Positions 1 through 7,130 of a stretch of DNA of 64,000 bases are shown here, piece by piece; the stretch's first letter is position 1; every line of letters begins with the position of its first letter. The notes beneath the pieces are model-generated. The model made no database searches, was not told the origin of the DNA, and saw nothing but the letters and a program-made list of their open reading frames with translations. Source of the DNA: Streptomyces sp. L2. GTDB taxonomy: Bacteria > Actinomycetota > Actinomycetes > Streptomycetales > Streptomycetaceae. The stretch is from assembly GCF_004124325.1 (NCBI RefSeq), contig NZ_QBDT01000001.1, positions 3,348,001 to 3,412,000 on the forward strand, written 5' to 3'. The position numbers and the translations under genes were made by a program.

Positions 1-759
1 TGCGTGGCGACCGACGGCGAGATGCGGCGGATGATCCAGTACAAGGAGAAGGCCGGGCGGGAGCGGGAGCGGGGTGGCAGCGTGCGGCTGTCGCTGCTGA
101 CGTATCCCGTCCTGATGGCGGCGGACATCCTCGCGTACGGAGCGGACGAGGTGCCGGTGGGCGACGACCAGACGCAGCACGTGGAGCTGGCGCGCGATCT
201 GGCGGTCCGGTTCAACCACCGGTACGGGCACACGTTCGTGGTGCCGAAGGCGACGCCTCCGCAGGTGGCCGCGCGGGTGATGAACCTCCAGGCCCCTGCG
301 TCGAAGATGGGGAAGTCGGAGGACGCGGGCCCGGGGATCGTCTATCTGCTGGACGAGCCGGAGGTGGTGCGGAGGAAGGTCATGCGGGCCGTGACCGACA
401 GCGGCAGCGAGGTGGAGTACGACAGGGAGGGGCGGCCCGGCGTCGCGAATCTACTGGAGATTCTCGCAGCGTGCACAGGCGGGAACCCTGAGTCACTGTC
501 GTCCGTTTACCACTCGTACGGCGCTTTGAAGAAGGACACCGCGGACGCGGTGGTGGAGGTTCTCCGGCCCGTGCAGGCCAGGCACAGGGAGCTGTGCGCG
601 GATCCGGCGTATGTGGAGGGGGTGCTGCGTGAGGGTGCGGAGAAGGCTCGGGCGATGGCCCGGCCGATCGTCGATACGGCGTACCGGGCGATCGGGTTGC
701 TCCCCGCTCATACGGACGCTCACCCGGAGAAGCCGGCCGTGCTGAACGCGGCCCGGTAG
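1..759 (+). CDS. trpS: Tryptophanyl-tRNA synthetase, C-terminal part (5' end outside window)
   Basis: This class I aminoacyl-tRNA synthetase charges tRNA-Trp with tryptophan in the cytosol. The visible 252 codons hold the second half of the Rossmann catalytic domain, including the DDQTQH segment, the KMSKS-type loop in the variant form SKMGKS, and the C-terminal helical domain ending in NAAR. The reading frame is open at base 1, so the start and the HIGH motif lie upstream of the window. The KMGKS variant and the position near proC and sigE suggest the auxiliary, indolmycin-resistant TrpS1 type that Streptomyces coelicolor carries in the same neighbourhood; that assignment is inference. The gene is followed directly by a TnpB element. 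Confidence 0.93.
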   Translation, partial: CVATDGEMRRMIQYKEKAGRERERGGSVRLSLLTYPVLMAADILAYGADEVPVGDDQTQHVELARDLAVRFNHRYGHTFVVPKATPPQVAARVMNLQAPASKMGKSEDAGPGIVYLLDEPEVVRRKVMRAVTDSGSEVEYDREGRPGVANLLEILAACTGGNPESLSSVYHSYGALKKDTADAVVEVLRPVQARHRELCADPAYVEGVLREGAEKARAMARPIVDTAYRAIGLLPAHTDAHPEKPAVLNAAR

Positions 760-801
760 GCGCGCGGGCTGGTGGCGAGGCGCGCGAAGTGCTGACGCAT
801 C

Positions 802-930
802 TTGACTGCTCCCCTGTGCAAGAAGATTTCTGGCTCAGGCTGCCTCCTGGAGCGGCGCTCCAGGAGGTCTTGCGCCCTCGACACCAGCCGGGGCCAGACC
901 AGCCCGGACGAGCATCACGCGGGCAGAGTT
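802..930 (-). ncRNA. Candidate omega RNA (TnpB guide RNA scaffold)
   Basis: In IS605-family elements the guide RNA is read from the tnpB 3' end through the right end into flanking DNA. Here the scaffold would cover the last part of tnpB and the 32 nt after its stop, ending at the TCAA at 802-805. The guide would then be the minus-strand copy of 782-801. The interval is placed by analogy; no RNA structure was computed and the 5' limit is arbitrary. Confidence 0.3.
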
Positions 931-2040
931 CTTGTCCCTTGGGGACACGGCTCCGCATGCGGTGCAGGTGTATGTGCGTTCTGACAGCGGCAGTGCGTGC
1001 TTGGCTCTCGCTCCGCACCGGGCGCAGTCCATTGTGGTGTGCGCGGGATGCACAAGGCGCACATCCCGTCCATGCTTACGACCCATCTCGATCAGGGCTG
1101 CCTTGGTGGCACCGATCGCAGCGTCCGCAGCCTTGCGGCCCATGCCGGTCCGGGCGAGGAACTTCGGGTGAAAGTCCTCCACTGCGATCGCATCATGGTC
1201 GCGCACGACTTTCTTGGCCCATTTACGGGCAGTGTCCTGCCGCTTCCTCGCGGCCTTCGCGTAAGTCTTGGCCCGCAGCCTCTTGGCCTCGCGGTAACCC
1301 TTCGACGCCGCCTTTCCCCTGGCGGGTTTACGGCGGGCCATCATCCTGTCGTACCGAGACACCTTCGTATGCGCCGTCTCCCCATGCCCGGCATAGGGAA
1401 GGTCGTGAGCATCACTGGTAGTGGTCGCGGTCTCGCGAACGCCCCAGTCCACGCCGATCACGGCACCCGTTTTCGGGAGCGGCTGAGCTTGGCCGCGAAC
1501 GACGAAGGACGCGTACCAGTGGCCGAGACTGTCTCGGTACACGCGCACGCTGGACGGCGTGGCGGGCAGATCCCGAGACCACACCACACACAGCACGATT
1601 CCACCCGCCAGGTGCAGCCGACCATGCTTGAAACGGAAGCCACGTCGCGTGTAGTTCAGCGTCGGGTCGGACTCGCGCTTCTTCTTGTGGCGCGGCATTC
1701 CAGCCCGGCGCTGCGCTGGCACTTGCTCCCTGGTGTCCTTCAGTGCCCTCGCGCGAGACGTGCCGAAGTCCCGGACAGTCTGCTGCTGCGGCACCGAGGA
1801 ACCTGCAGCGAGCCATGGCGTCGCGGCCCGGGCCGCGGTCAGCATCCTGTCCAGCGTCGCCGGACCGCACTTGTGTCCCTCGCGGAAAGCCTTCTTCGAC
1901 CGAGCAACGCATTCGTTCCAAACCCACCGGCAGCGATCCCACTCCGCTAGTAGCAGGCCGCGAGCGGTCGACGACACACGAAGCCGGAAGGTGTACCTGG
2001 CGCAACAGGCTCCACCCGCTTCCGCCACTGTGGTCGTCAT
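835..2040 (-). CDS. tnpB: RNA-guided endonuclease TnpB
   Basis: This 401-residue TnpB-type nuclease is predicted to cut DNA next to a short TAM motif under omega RNA guidance, helping the element persist. The RuvC triad looks intact: Asp198 in GVDWGV, Glu288 in AVEDF and Asp369 in PRDKNSA. The C4 zinc ribbon between the last two is also intact (Cys339/342 and Cys359/362). The N-terminal part has the usual basic helical domain. A TAGATT hexamer ends 6 nt before the ATG, so the message may be leaderless. There is no frameshift or internal stop, and length is normal for the family. Neighbours are trpS and proC, with which it has no functional link. Confidence 0.93.
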   Translation of the reverse strand: MTTTVAEAGGACCARYTFRLRVSSTARGLLLAEWDRCRWVWNECVARSKKAFREGHKCGPATLDRMLTAARAATPWLAAGSSVPQQQTVRDFGTSRARALKDTREQVPAQRRAGMPRHKKKRESDPTLNYTRRGFRFKHGRLHLAGGIVLCVVWSRDLPATPSSVRVYRDSLGHWYASFVVRGQAQPLPKTGAVIGVDWGVRETATTTSDAHDLPYAGHGETAHTKVSRYDRMMARRKPARGKAASKGYREAKRLRAKTYAKAARKRQDTARKWAKKVVRDHDAIAVEDFHPKFLARTGMGRKAADAAIGATKAALIEMGRKHGRDVRLVHPAHTTMDCARCGARAKHALPLSERTYTCTACGAVSPRDKNSARVMLVRAGLAPAGVEGARPPGAPLQEAA

Positions 2041-2184
2041 GCCATCAATCTAGGCACCGGTCTCGCTTCGCTCTTCGAATAGTGCGCCTGTCACCCGAAC
2101 GAGCGAACGAGACGATCGCCTCCGCGGTCGGGACGGGGGCAGACCAGGGGGATGAGGGCCATCGCCATCACCTCAACGTGCGGT

Positions 2185-2997
2185 TCAGTCCTTCTTGCCG
2201 GTGGCGAGTTCGCGGCTGCGGTCGCGGGCCGCTTCCAGGGCGGCGATGAGGGCGGCGCGGACGCCGTGGTTCTCGAGTTCGCGGATCGCGTTGATGGTCG
2301 TACCGGCCGGGGAGGTGACGTTCTCGCGGAGTTTGACGGGGTGTTCGCCACTGTCGCGGAGCATGACGGCTGCGCCGATGGCGGACTGGACGATGAGGTC
2401 GTGGGCCTTGTCGCGGGGCAGGCCGAGCAGGATGCCGGCGTCGGTCATGGCCTCGACCAAGTAGAAGAAGTAGGCGGGGCCGGAGCCGGAGAGGGCGGTG
2501 CAGGCGTCCTGCTGGGATTCGGGGACGCGGAGGGTCTTGCCGACGGCGCCGAAGATGTCCTCGGCGGTGGTGAGATGGTCGGCGGTGGCGTGGGTGCCGG
2601 CGGAGATGACGGACATGGCCTCGTCGACGAGGGCGGGCGTGTTCGTCATGACGCGGACGACCGGGGTGCCCTCGACCAGGCGCTCCTCGAAGAAGGAGGT
2701 GGGGATGCCGGCCGCGCCGCTGATGATCAGGCGGTCGGCGGGGATGTGCGGGGCGAGTTCGTCCAGGAGGGTGCCCATGTCCTGGGGCTTGACCGTGAGG
2801 ATCAGGGTGTCGGCGGTCTTGGCGGCCTCGGCGTTGGTGACCGGGGCGACTCCGTAGCGGGTGCGGAGTTCTTCGGCGCGTTCGGGGCGGCGGGCGGTGA
2901 CCAGGAGGTCCGCGGGGGCCCAGCCGGCCCGGATCATTCCGCTGAGCAGGGCTTCGCCGATCTTGCCGGTGCCGAGGACTGCGACTTTCTGGCTCAT
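2185..2997 (-). CDS. proC: Pyrroline-5-carboxylate reductase
   Basis: The enzyme reduces 1-pyrroline-5-carboxylate to L-proline with NAD(P)H, the last step of proline synthesis. The 270 residues begin with the Rossmann dinucleotide motif AVLGTGKIGEALLSG and contain the family signature region near the C terminus (LSGSGPAYFFYLVEAM and the following ENVTSPAGTT), which lines the substrate site. Length is normal. The start is the ATG at 2997; there is no clear Shine-Dalgarno, but CAGACT ends 7 nt upstream, consistent with a leaderless mRNA. It is a single gene, separated from the ABC transporter genes upstream by about 80 nt. Confidence 0.96.
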   Translation of the reverse strand: MSQKVAVLGTGKIGEALLSGMIRAGWAPADLLVTARRPERAEELRTRYGVAPVTNAEAAKTADTLILTVKPQDMGTLLDELAPHIPADRLIISGAAGIPTSFFEERLVEGTPVVRVMTNTPALVDEAMSVISAGTHATADHLTTAEDIFGAVGKTLRVPESQQDACTALSGSGPAYFFYLVEAMTDAGILLGLPRDKAHDLIVQSAIGAAVMLRDSGEHPVKLRENVTSPAGTTINAIRELENHGVRAALIAALEAARDRSRELATGKKD

Positions 2998-3076
2998 GGG
3001 GTTCAGTCTGGCACCGCGGCGAAGGGCTGTGAGCGGATTGTCCGGTGGGCGGACGCCGGGGGCGCCTGCGGTGGGC

Positions 3077-3871
3077 TCAGGCGGTTCGGCGTCGCAGGGT
3101 CGCGGCGCCCAGGCCGAGGACGAGCAGTGCGCAGCCGGCGACGATCAGGACGTCGCGCACGAAGGTGGCGGTCATGTCGGTGTGGCGCATGACCTCGTTC
3201 ATCCCGTCGACGGCGTACGACATCGGCAGGACGTCGGAGAGGGCCTCCAGGACGGGGTGCATCTGGTCGCGGGGTGTGAAGAGGCCGCAGAGGAGGAGCT
3301 GGGGGAAGATCACGGCCGGCATGAACTGGACCGCCTGGAACTCGGAGGCGGCGAAGGCGGAGACGAAGAGGCCGAGGGCGGTGCCGAGCAGGGCGTCGAG
3401 GAGGGCGACGAGCAGCAGGAGCCAGGGTGAGCCGGTGACGTCCAGGCCGAGGAACCAGACGGCGAGGCCGGTGGCGAGGGCGGACTGGATGATCGCGAGG
3501 GTGCCGAAGGCGAGGGCGTAGCCGGCGATGAGGTCGGCTTTGCCGAGCGGCATGGCGAGGAGGCGTTCGAGGGTGCCCGAGGTGCGTTCGCGCAGGGTGG
3601 CGATGGAGGTGACGAGGAACATCGTGATCAGCGGGAAGATGCCGAGCAGGGAGGCGCCGATGTTGTCGAAGGTGTGCGGGCTGGCGTCGAAGACGTAGCG
3701 GAGCAGGACGAGCATCACGCAGGGGACGAGGACCATCAGCGCGACGGTGCGCGGGTCGTGGCGGAGCTGGCGCAGGACGCGGGCGGCCGTGGCGGTGGTC
3801 CGGGAGGCGTTGAAGGCGCTGGGGGGTGCGGTGGGGCCGGTGGTCGCGGCGTGGGGCGCGCTGGTGGTCAT
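3077..3871 (-). CDS. ABC-2 type transporter permease
   Basis: This 264-residue integral membrane protein is the permease half of an ABC exporter. After a soluble N terminus of about 50 residues it has six hydrophobic segments typical of ABC-2 permeases, with the characteristic cytosolic loop RERTSGTLERLLAMPLGKADLIAGY between the second and third. The start is the ATG at 3871, which overlaps the stop of the ATPase gene by 4 nt (ATGA), so the two are translationally coupled. The close match to DrrB/YhhJ-like drug exporters suggests export of a toxic compound or lipid; the substrate cannot be told from sequence. Confidence 0.9.
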   Translation of the reverse strand: MTTSAPHAATTGPTAPPSAFNASRTTATAARVLRQLRHDPRTVALMVLVPCVMLVLLRYVFDASPHTFDNIGASLLGIFPLITMFLVTSIATLRERTSGTLERLLAMPLGKADLIAGYALAFGTLAIIQSALATGLAVWFLGLDVTGSPWLLLLVALLDALLGTALGLFVSAFAASEFQAVQFMPAVIFPQLLLCGLFTPRDQMHPVLEALSDVLPMSYAVDGMNEVMRHTDMTATFVRDVLIVAGCALLVLGLGAATLRRRTA

Positions 3872-4722
3872 CGGGTGCTCTCCTTGCTGCGGGCGCGGCT
3901 GTCGGCGGTGGCCTCGTCGACGAGGTGGAGGAAGGCGGCCTCGACCGTGTCGGTGCCGGTGCGGGTGCGCAGGGCGTCGGGGGTGCCGTCGGCGAGGATC
4001 TCGCCCTCGCGCATGAGGAGGAGGCGGTGGCAGCGCTCGGCCTCGTCCATGACGTGGGAGGAGACGAGGAGGGTGGCGCCCCGGTCGGCGGCGAGGTGGT
4101 GGAAGAGGCTCCACAGGTCGCGGCGGAGGACGGGGTCCAGGCCGACGGTGGGTTCGTCGAGGACGAGGAGTTCGGGGGCGCCGAGGAGGGCGACGGCGAG
4201 GGAGACGCGGCCGCGCTGGCCGCCGGAGAGGTGGCCGGCGAGGACGTCGGCGTGGCTGGTGAGGTCGACGTCGGCGATGGCGCGGGTGACGTGTTCGTGG
4301 CGGCGTTCGGCGGCCGCGCGGCCGGGGTCGAGGATCGCCGCGAAGTACTCCAGGTTCTGCCGGACGGTGAGGTCGCCGTAGACGGAGGGTGCCTGGGTGA
4401 CGTAGCCGAGGCGGCTGCGCAGGGCGGGGTGGCCGGCCGGGTGGCCGAGGACGTCGAGGGTGCCGGTGACCTTGGCCTGGGTGCCGACGATGGAGCGCAT
4501 GAGGGTCGACTTGCCGCAGCCGGAGGGGCCGAGCAGTCCGGTGATCTGTCCGCGGGGGACGGTGAAGCCGAGGTGGTGCAGGACGGTGCGGGGGCCTCGG
4601 GCGACGGTGAGGTCGTGGGCGCGGACGGCGTGGGGGGCGGACGACTCGGACGCGCGTGACTCGGGCGCGGGTGGCTCCGGGGCGGGTGGCTCGGTGGCCG
4701 GGCCCGTCGAGTAATTCATCAT
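3868..4722 (-). CDS. ABC transporter ATP-binding protein (drug-export type)
   Basis: This is the nucleotide-binding subunit paired with the permease just downstream. It has Walker A GPSGCGKST, the ABC signature LSGGQ, Walker B LLVLDEPTVGLDP and the switch His in VSSHVMDEAER. The N terminus carries a 25-residue Pro/Glu/Ser-rich stretch not found in most relatives, suggesting either a natural extension or a later start. The ATG at 4722 is supported by promoter geometry: TTGACG, an 18-nt spacer, CATTAT, then 7 nt to the ATG. This implies a leaderless transcript. An inverted repeat covers the start codon, so a repressor probably controls the operon. No regulator gene lies alongside. Confidence 0.92.
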   Translation of the reverse strand: MMNYSTGPATEPPAPEPPAPESRASESSAPHAVRAHDLTVARGPRTVLHHLGFTVPRGQITGLLGPSGCGKSTLMRSIVGTQAKVTGTLDVLGHPAGHPALRSRLGYVTQAPSVYGDLTVRQNLEYFAAILDPGRAAAERRHEHVTRAIADVDLTSHADVLAGHLSGGQRGRVSLAVALLGAPELLVLDEPTVGLDPVLRRDLWSLFHHLAADRGATLLVSSHVMDEAERCHRLLLMREGEILADGTPDALRTRTGTDTVEAAFLHLVDEATADSRARSKESTR

Positions 4723-4759
4723 GTGATGAATAATGTGTCTCGGGCCGCGGTCACGTCAA
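4714..4759 (-). promoter_or_regulatory. Leaderless promoter with overlapping operator for the ABC exporter
   Basis: On the minus strand, the -35 is TTGACG (4754-4759) and the -10 is CATTAT (4730-4735), 18 nt apart. Transcription should start at or next to the A of the ATG at 4722. An 8-bp inverted repeat with a 2-nt centre, ATTCATCA-N2-TGATGAAT (4714-4731), runs from inside the coding region across the start codon and into the -10. That placement fits a repressor blocking open-complex formation. The AT-rich repeat is striking against the GC-rich background. Confidence 0.7.
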
Positions 4760-4762
4760 GGG

Positions 4763-4797
4763 GCGCGGCGGCCGGCTGGGTGAGCCGGCCGCCGCGC
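4763..4797 (-). terminator. Strong hairpin terminator after the methyltransferase gene
   Basis: A perfect 15-bp GC stem (4763-4777 with 4783-4797) encloses a 5-nt loop. It lies just past the methyltransferase stop codon and immediately upstream of the exporter promoter, so it insulates the latter. There is no U-tract, as is usual in Streptomyces. Confidence 0.75.
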
Positions 4798-4824
4798 GGA
4801 CCCTTGATCTGGTGGGCGGTGGCG

Positions 4825-5592
4825 TCAGGGGGTGAGGGTGACGGCGACCAGGAGGAGGACGTCGTACGTCTCCTCGACGATGCCGTCGGGGAAGACGTTC
4901 AGCAGGTGGGCGCGCTCCTCGTCGAGAAAGGCGGTCCGGCGGTGCTCGGGCAGGACGAGGAACGCCGAGTGGCTGCCGATGTTGGCGAGGTGGGTGTCGA
5001 TGGGCACGCGACGGCTCCAGCGGACCTCGCGCCGGGTGAAGCGGAGGCGTCCGCTGGGGTCGGCGAGGTCGGTGTGCCGGGCCGCCTTCTGTTTCTCGGC
5101 GACGAGGTCGATGCCGAGGAAGCGGCCGGTGCGGCCGGCGGCCTCGGCGATCCACTCGACGTCGAGGGCCTCCGTGTTCCACCACAGCGCGAGCGCACCC
5201 CCGGGACGCAGCACGCGCAGCGCCTCCGGCACCGAGCGCGCCGGGTCGGTCCAGTGCCAGGCCTGGGCGTAGGTGAGGAAGTCGGCCCGTGCGTCGGCGA
5301 CGGGGAGCGCGTTGCCGTTGCCCCGGACGACCGGGATGCCGGGGTGCCTGCGGCGGAACTCGGCGGTCATGCCCGCCCCGGGTTCGACGGCGAGCACGTC
5401 GGCGCCCCGGGCGTGCAGCAGGGCGGTCGCGATACCGGTACCGGCGCCGACGTCCACGACGCGGGCGCCGGACAGGGGACGCCCGGCCAGTTCCTCGACT
5501 GCGTCGAGCAGGGCGGGCGGGTAGGAGGGGCGGTTCTCGGCGTACTGGGCGGCGGCCGCGTTGAAGGAGTGGGCCCGGGTGCTGGTCGTCAT
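4825..5592 (-). CDS. Class I SAM-dependent methyltransferase
   Basis: The 255-residue protein has the SAM-binding motif I VVDVGAGTGIATALL near residue 45, an acidic residue at the end of strand 2 (VEPG) and the LRPGGALALWW segment typical of Methyltransf_11 enzymes. The N-terminal FNAAAAQYAENRPSYP pattern and the AQAWHWTDP stretch place it in the family of small-molecule methyltransferases related to UbiE/TAM. The substrate is unknown. It is monocistronic, closed by a strong hairpin. A CACCAT hexamer 6 nt before the ATG at 5592 could indicate a leaderless start. Confidence 0.9.
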   Translation of the reverse strand: MTTSTRAHSFNAAAAQYAENRPSYPPALLDAVEELAGRPLSGARVVDVGAGTGIATALLHARGADVLAVEPGAGMTAEFRRRHPGIPVVRGNGNALPVADARADFLTYAQAWHWTDPARSVPEALRVLRPGGALALWWNTEALDVEWIAEAAGRTGRFLGIDLVAEKQKAARHTDLADPSGRLRFTRREVRWSRRVPIDTHLANIGSHSAFLVLPEHRRTAFLDEERAHLLNVFPDGIVEETYDVLLLVAVTLTP

Positions 5593-5678
5593 GGGGCCAT
5601 GGTGTCGAGCGGGGCGGGCGCGGCGACAGGGGGCGACCGGCGAGCCGGTACGGGCGGCGCGCCGACCTGGTGTGTCGG

Positions 5679-6194
5679 CTATTTGCGGCGTTTCTTCTTC
5701 GGGTTGCCGGTGCGGCGGGCGGTGCGGCGTTCGTGTTCGGCGCGGGCCGTGTCGTACTCCTCGCGGTACAGCCGTTCGCCGGGTGCCTCGGTGAGGGAGC
5801 GGAAGAAGTAGGCGAGCAGGGAGCCGACGAAGCCGATCGCGAGCAGGCCGCGCAGGGACGCCTGGCGGGCCGGGTCGTGCCGCTTGCCGAAGCCCTCCCA
5901 GGTGTTGCGGAAGGCGAGGGCGCTGCAGATCGCGAACATGGCGATGATGAGCACGGTCACGAAGGTGCCGGTGTCGGCGATCTGGATGCCCTGGTAGGCG
6001 AAGCGCAGGACCAGGCAGGAGACGGCCGCCGCGACGAGCGAGCCGACGGCGACTCCGGCGCGGCGGGCGCCGTAGCCCTGGTCGTGCTCGACCCAGGACG
6101 TGCCGAAGAAACGCAGGGGCTCGGGCCGCGGCCCGCCGGGGGCGGCGCCTGTCGAGCCCGCGGGGGTGTCCGGGGTGCCGGGTTCGTCGCTCAC
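5679..6194 (-). CDS. Small integral membrane protein, function unknown
   Basis: The chosen GTG start at 6194 gives 171 residues. CATAAT ends 6 nt before it, which supports both the start and a leaderless transcript; the frame continues open upstream only because it runs into a GC-rich repeat array. After a Pro/Gly-rich cytosolic N terminus there are three likely membrane helices (AGVAVGSLVAAAVSCLVLRF, FVTVLIIAMFAICSALAF, LRGLLAIGFVGSLLAYFF). The tail is strongly basic and ends in KKKRRK. I do not recognise a functional family. It looks like a conserved Streptomyces membrane protein. Confidence 0.8.
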   Translation of the reverse strand: MSDEPGTPDTPAGSTGAAPGGPRPEPLRFFGTSWVEHDQGYGARRAGVAVGSLVAAAVSCLVLRFAYQGIQIADTGTFVTVLIIAMFAICSALAFRNTWEGFGKRHDPARQASLRGLLAIGFVGSLLAYFFRSLTEAPGERLYREEYDTARAEHERRTARRTGNPKKKRRK

Positions 6195-6245
6195 GGGACG
6201 ATTATGGCGCCGCCGGGGCGCGGGCTCGGGGGCAGGGTCGCCCGC

Positions 6246-6572
6246 GACGGTCGGCCGCGCCGGTCGGCCCCCGCCAGTCGGCCCCCGCCGTCGGTCCACG
6301 CCGGTCGGCCCCCGCCGTCGGCCCCCGCCGTCGGCCCGCGCCGTCGGTTCGCGCCGTCGGCCCCCGCCGGTCGGCCCCCGCCGTCGGTCCACGCCGGTCG
6401 GCCCCCGCCGTCGGCCCGCGCCGTCGGTTCGCGCCGTCGGTCCACGCCGGTCGGCCCCCGCCGGTCGGCCCCCGCCGTCGGTCCACGCCGGTCGGCCCCC
6501 GCCGGTCGGCCCCCGCCGGTCGGCCCCCGCCGTCGGTCCAGGCCGGTCGGCCCCCGCCGTCGGTTCGCGCCG
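6246..6572. repeat. Array of 24 tandem 13/14-nt repeats
   Basis: Twenty-four head-to-tail units of consensus CCG(G)TCGGCCCCCG fill almost all of the gap between the membrane-protein promoter and the stop codon of the SH3 gene. Units differ mainly at the last six bases (CCCCCG, TCCACG, CCCGCG, TTCGCG) and by an optional third G, so the period alternates between 13 and 14. Higher-order blocks of several units recur, suggesting slippage or unequal crossover. The reading frames across it are low-complexity Gly/Arg/Ala and are not genes. The final unit merges with the 3' end of the SH3 gene. Confidence 0.9.
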
Positions 6573-6893
6573 TCAGCCGCAGCGGTCTGCCACGTAGCCG
6601 TCGCTGCCGGTGAGGATGTAGGCGTCCGAGACGTACTCGCCGCTGCCGATGTTGTCCCAGATGTTCGAGGTGCCGTACGGGCCGGTGACCGTCGTGCCCG
6701 GGGACTGGCAGTAGATGCGGATCTTGGCGCCCTCGGCGAGGACGCGGACGATGCCGTAGCCGGTGCCGGGGCCGCTGCGGACGTTGAGGCGGACGCCCGG
6801 GGCGACGGAGTAGGAGTGCACGGTGGCGGACCGCGCCGTCAGCGTGCGTTCCTCGTCGGTGCCTCCGGCCTCGGTGACCTGTTCGACTGCCAT
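6573..6893 (-). CDS. SH3 domain-containing protein
   Basis: The ATG at 6893 follows GGGGGAGGACGTC, a good ribosome-binding site, and gives 106 residues; the longer upstream frame is Arg/Ser-rich and unlikely to be translated. Residues 35-105 form a bacterial SH3 domain: APGVRLNVRSGPGTGYGIVRVL is the usual first half and the C-terminal YVSDAYILTG the last strand. Such domains bind cell-wall peptides or act in signalling. No signal peptide is visible with this start, so its location is unclear. The stop codon lies at the edge of the short tandem repeat array. Confidence 0.8.
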   Translation of the reverse strand: MAVEQVTEAGGTDEERTLTARSATVHSYSVAPGVRLNVRSGPGTGYGIVRVLAEGAKIRIYCQSPGTTVTGPYGTSNIWDNIGSGEYVSDAYILTGSDGYVADRCG

Positions 6894-7130
6894 GACGTCC
6901 TCCCCCGGTCCGGCCCCGTGTCCCTCACTGGGCCGCGCTGATCCGTTGATCCGTTCCGTTGCTTCGCGCATCCGTTGCTTCGCGGATCCGCTCGTTCGCG
7001 CCATAAGACACATGTGCGCGACTCGCACGCGAACGCTAGCAAGCCGCCTCTGTCTCGTACGAGTCATCGACTAGGCTCCGTGCGTCGCGCGCGCGGTCGA
7101 ACAGCACGGGGGTGGTCGGGGGTGGTCCCA

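Larger units (their letters stand above)
802..2085 (-). mobile_element. Solo TnpB (IS200/IS605 or IS1341-like) element
   Basis: The element holds a single intact tnpB gene and no tnpA transposase. On the minus strand the sequence downstream of tnpB ends in GGGGAGCAGTCAA (802-814), which resembles right ends of IS605-family elements in actinomycetes. Upstream of tnpB the minus strand has a short hairpin, TTCG-N5-CGAA, around 2066-2080, which may mark the left end. The right boundary at 802 is fairly well supported; the left boundary is a guess. The element lies between the trpS stop codon and the proC 3' end, so it disrupts no gene. It would need a TnpA in trans to move. Confidence 0.6.

Noticed and set aside
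6246..6572. CRISPR array
   Set aside because: Units are contiguous 13/14-nt repeats without spacers, and no cas gene is present; the same reasoning excludes the 45-bp array at 47.9 kb.
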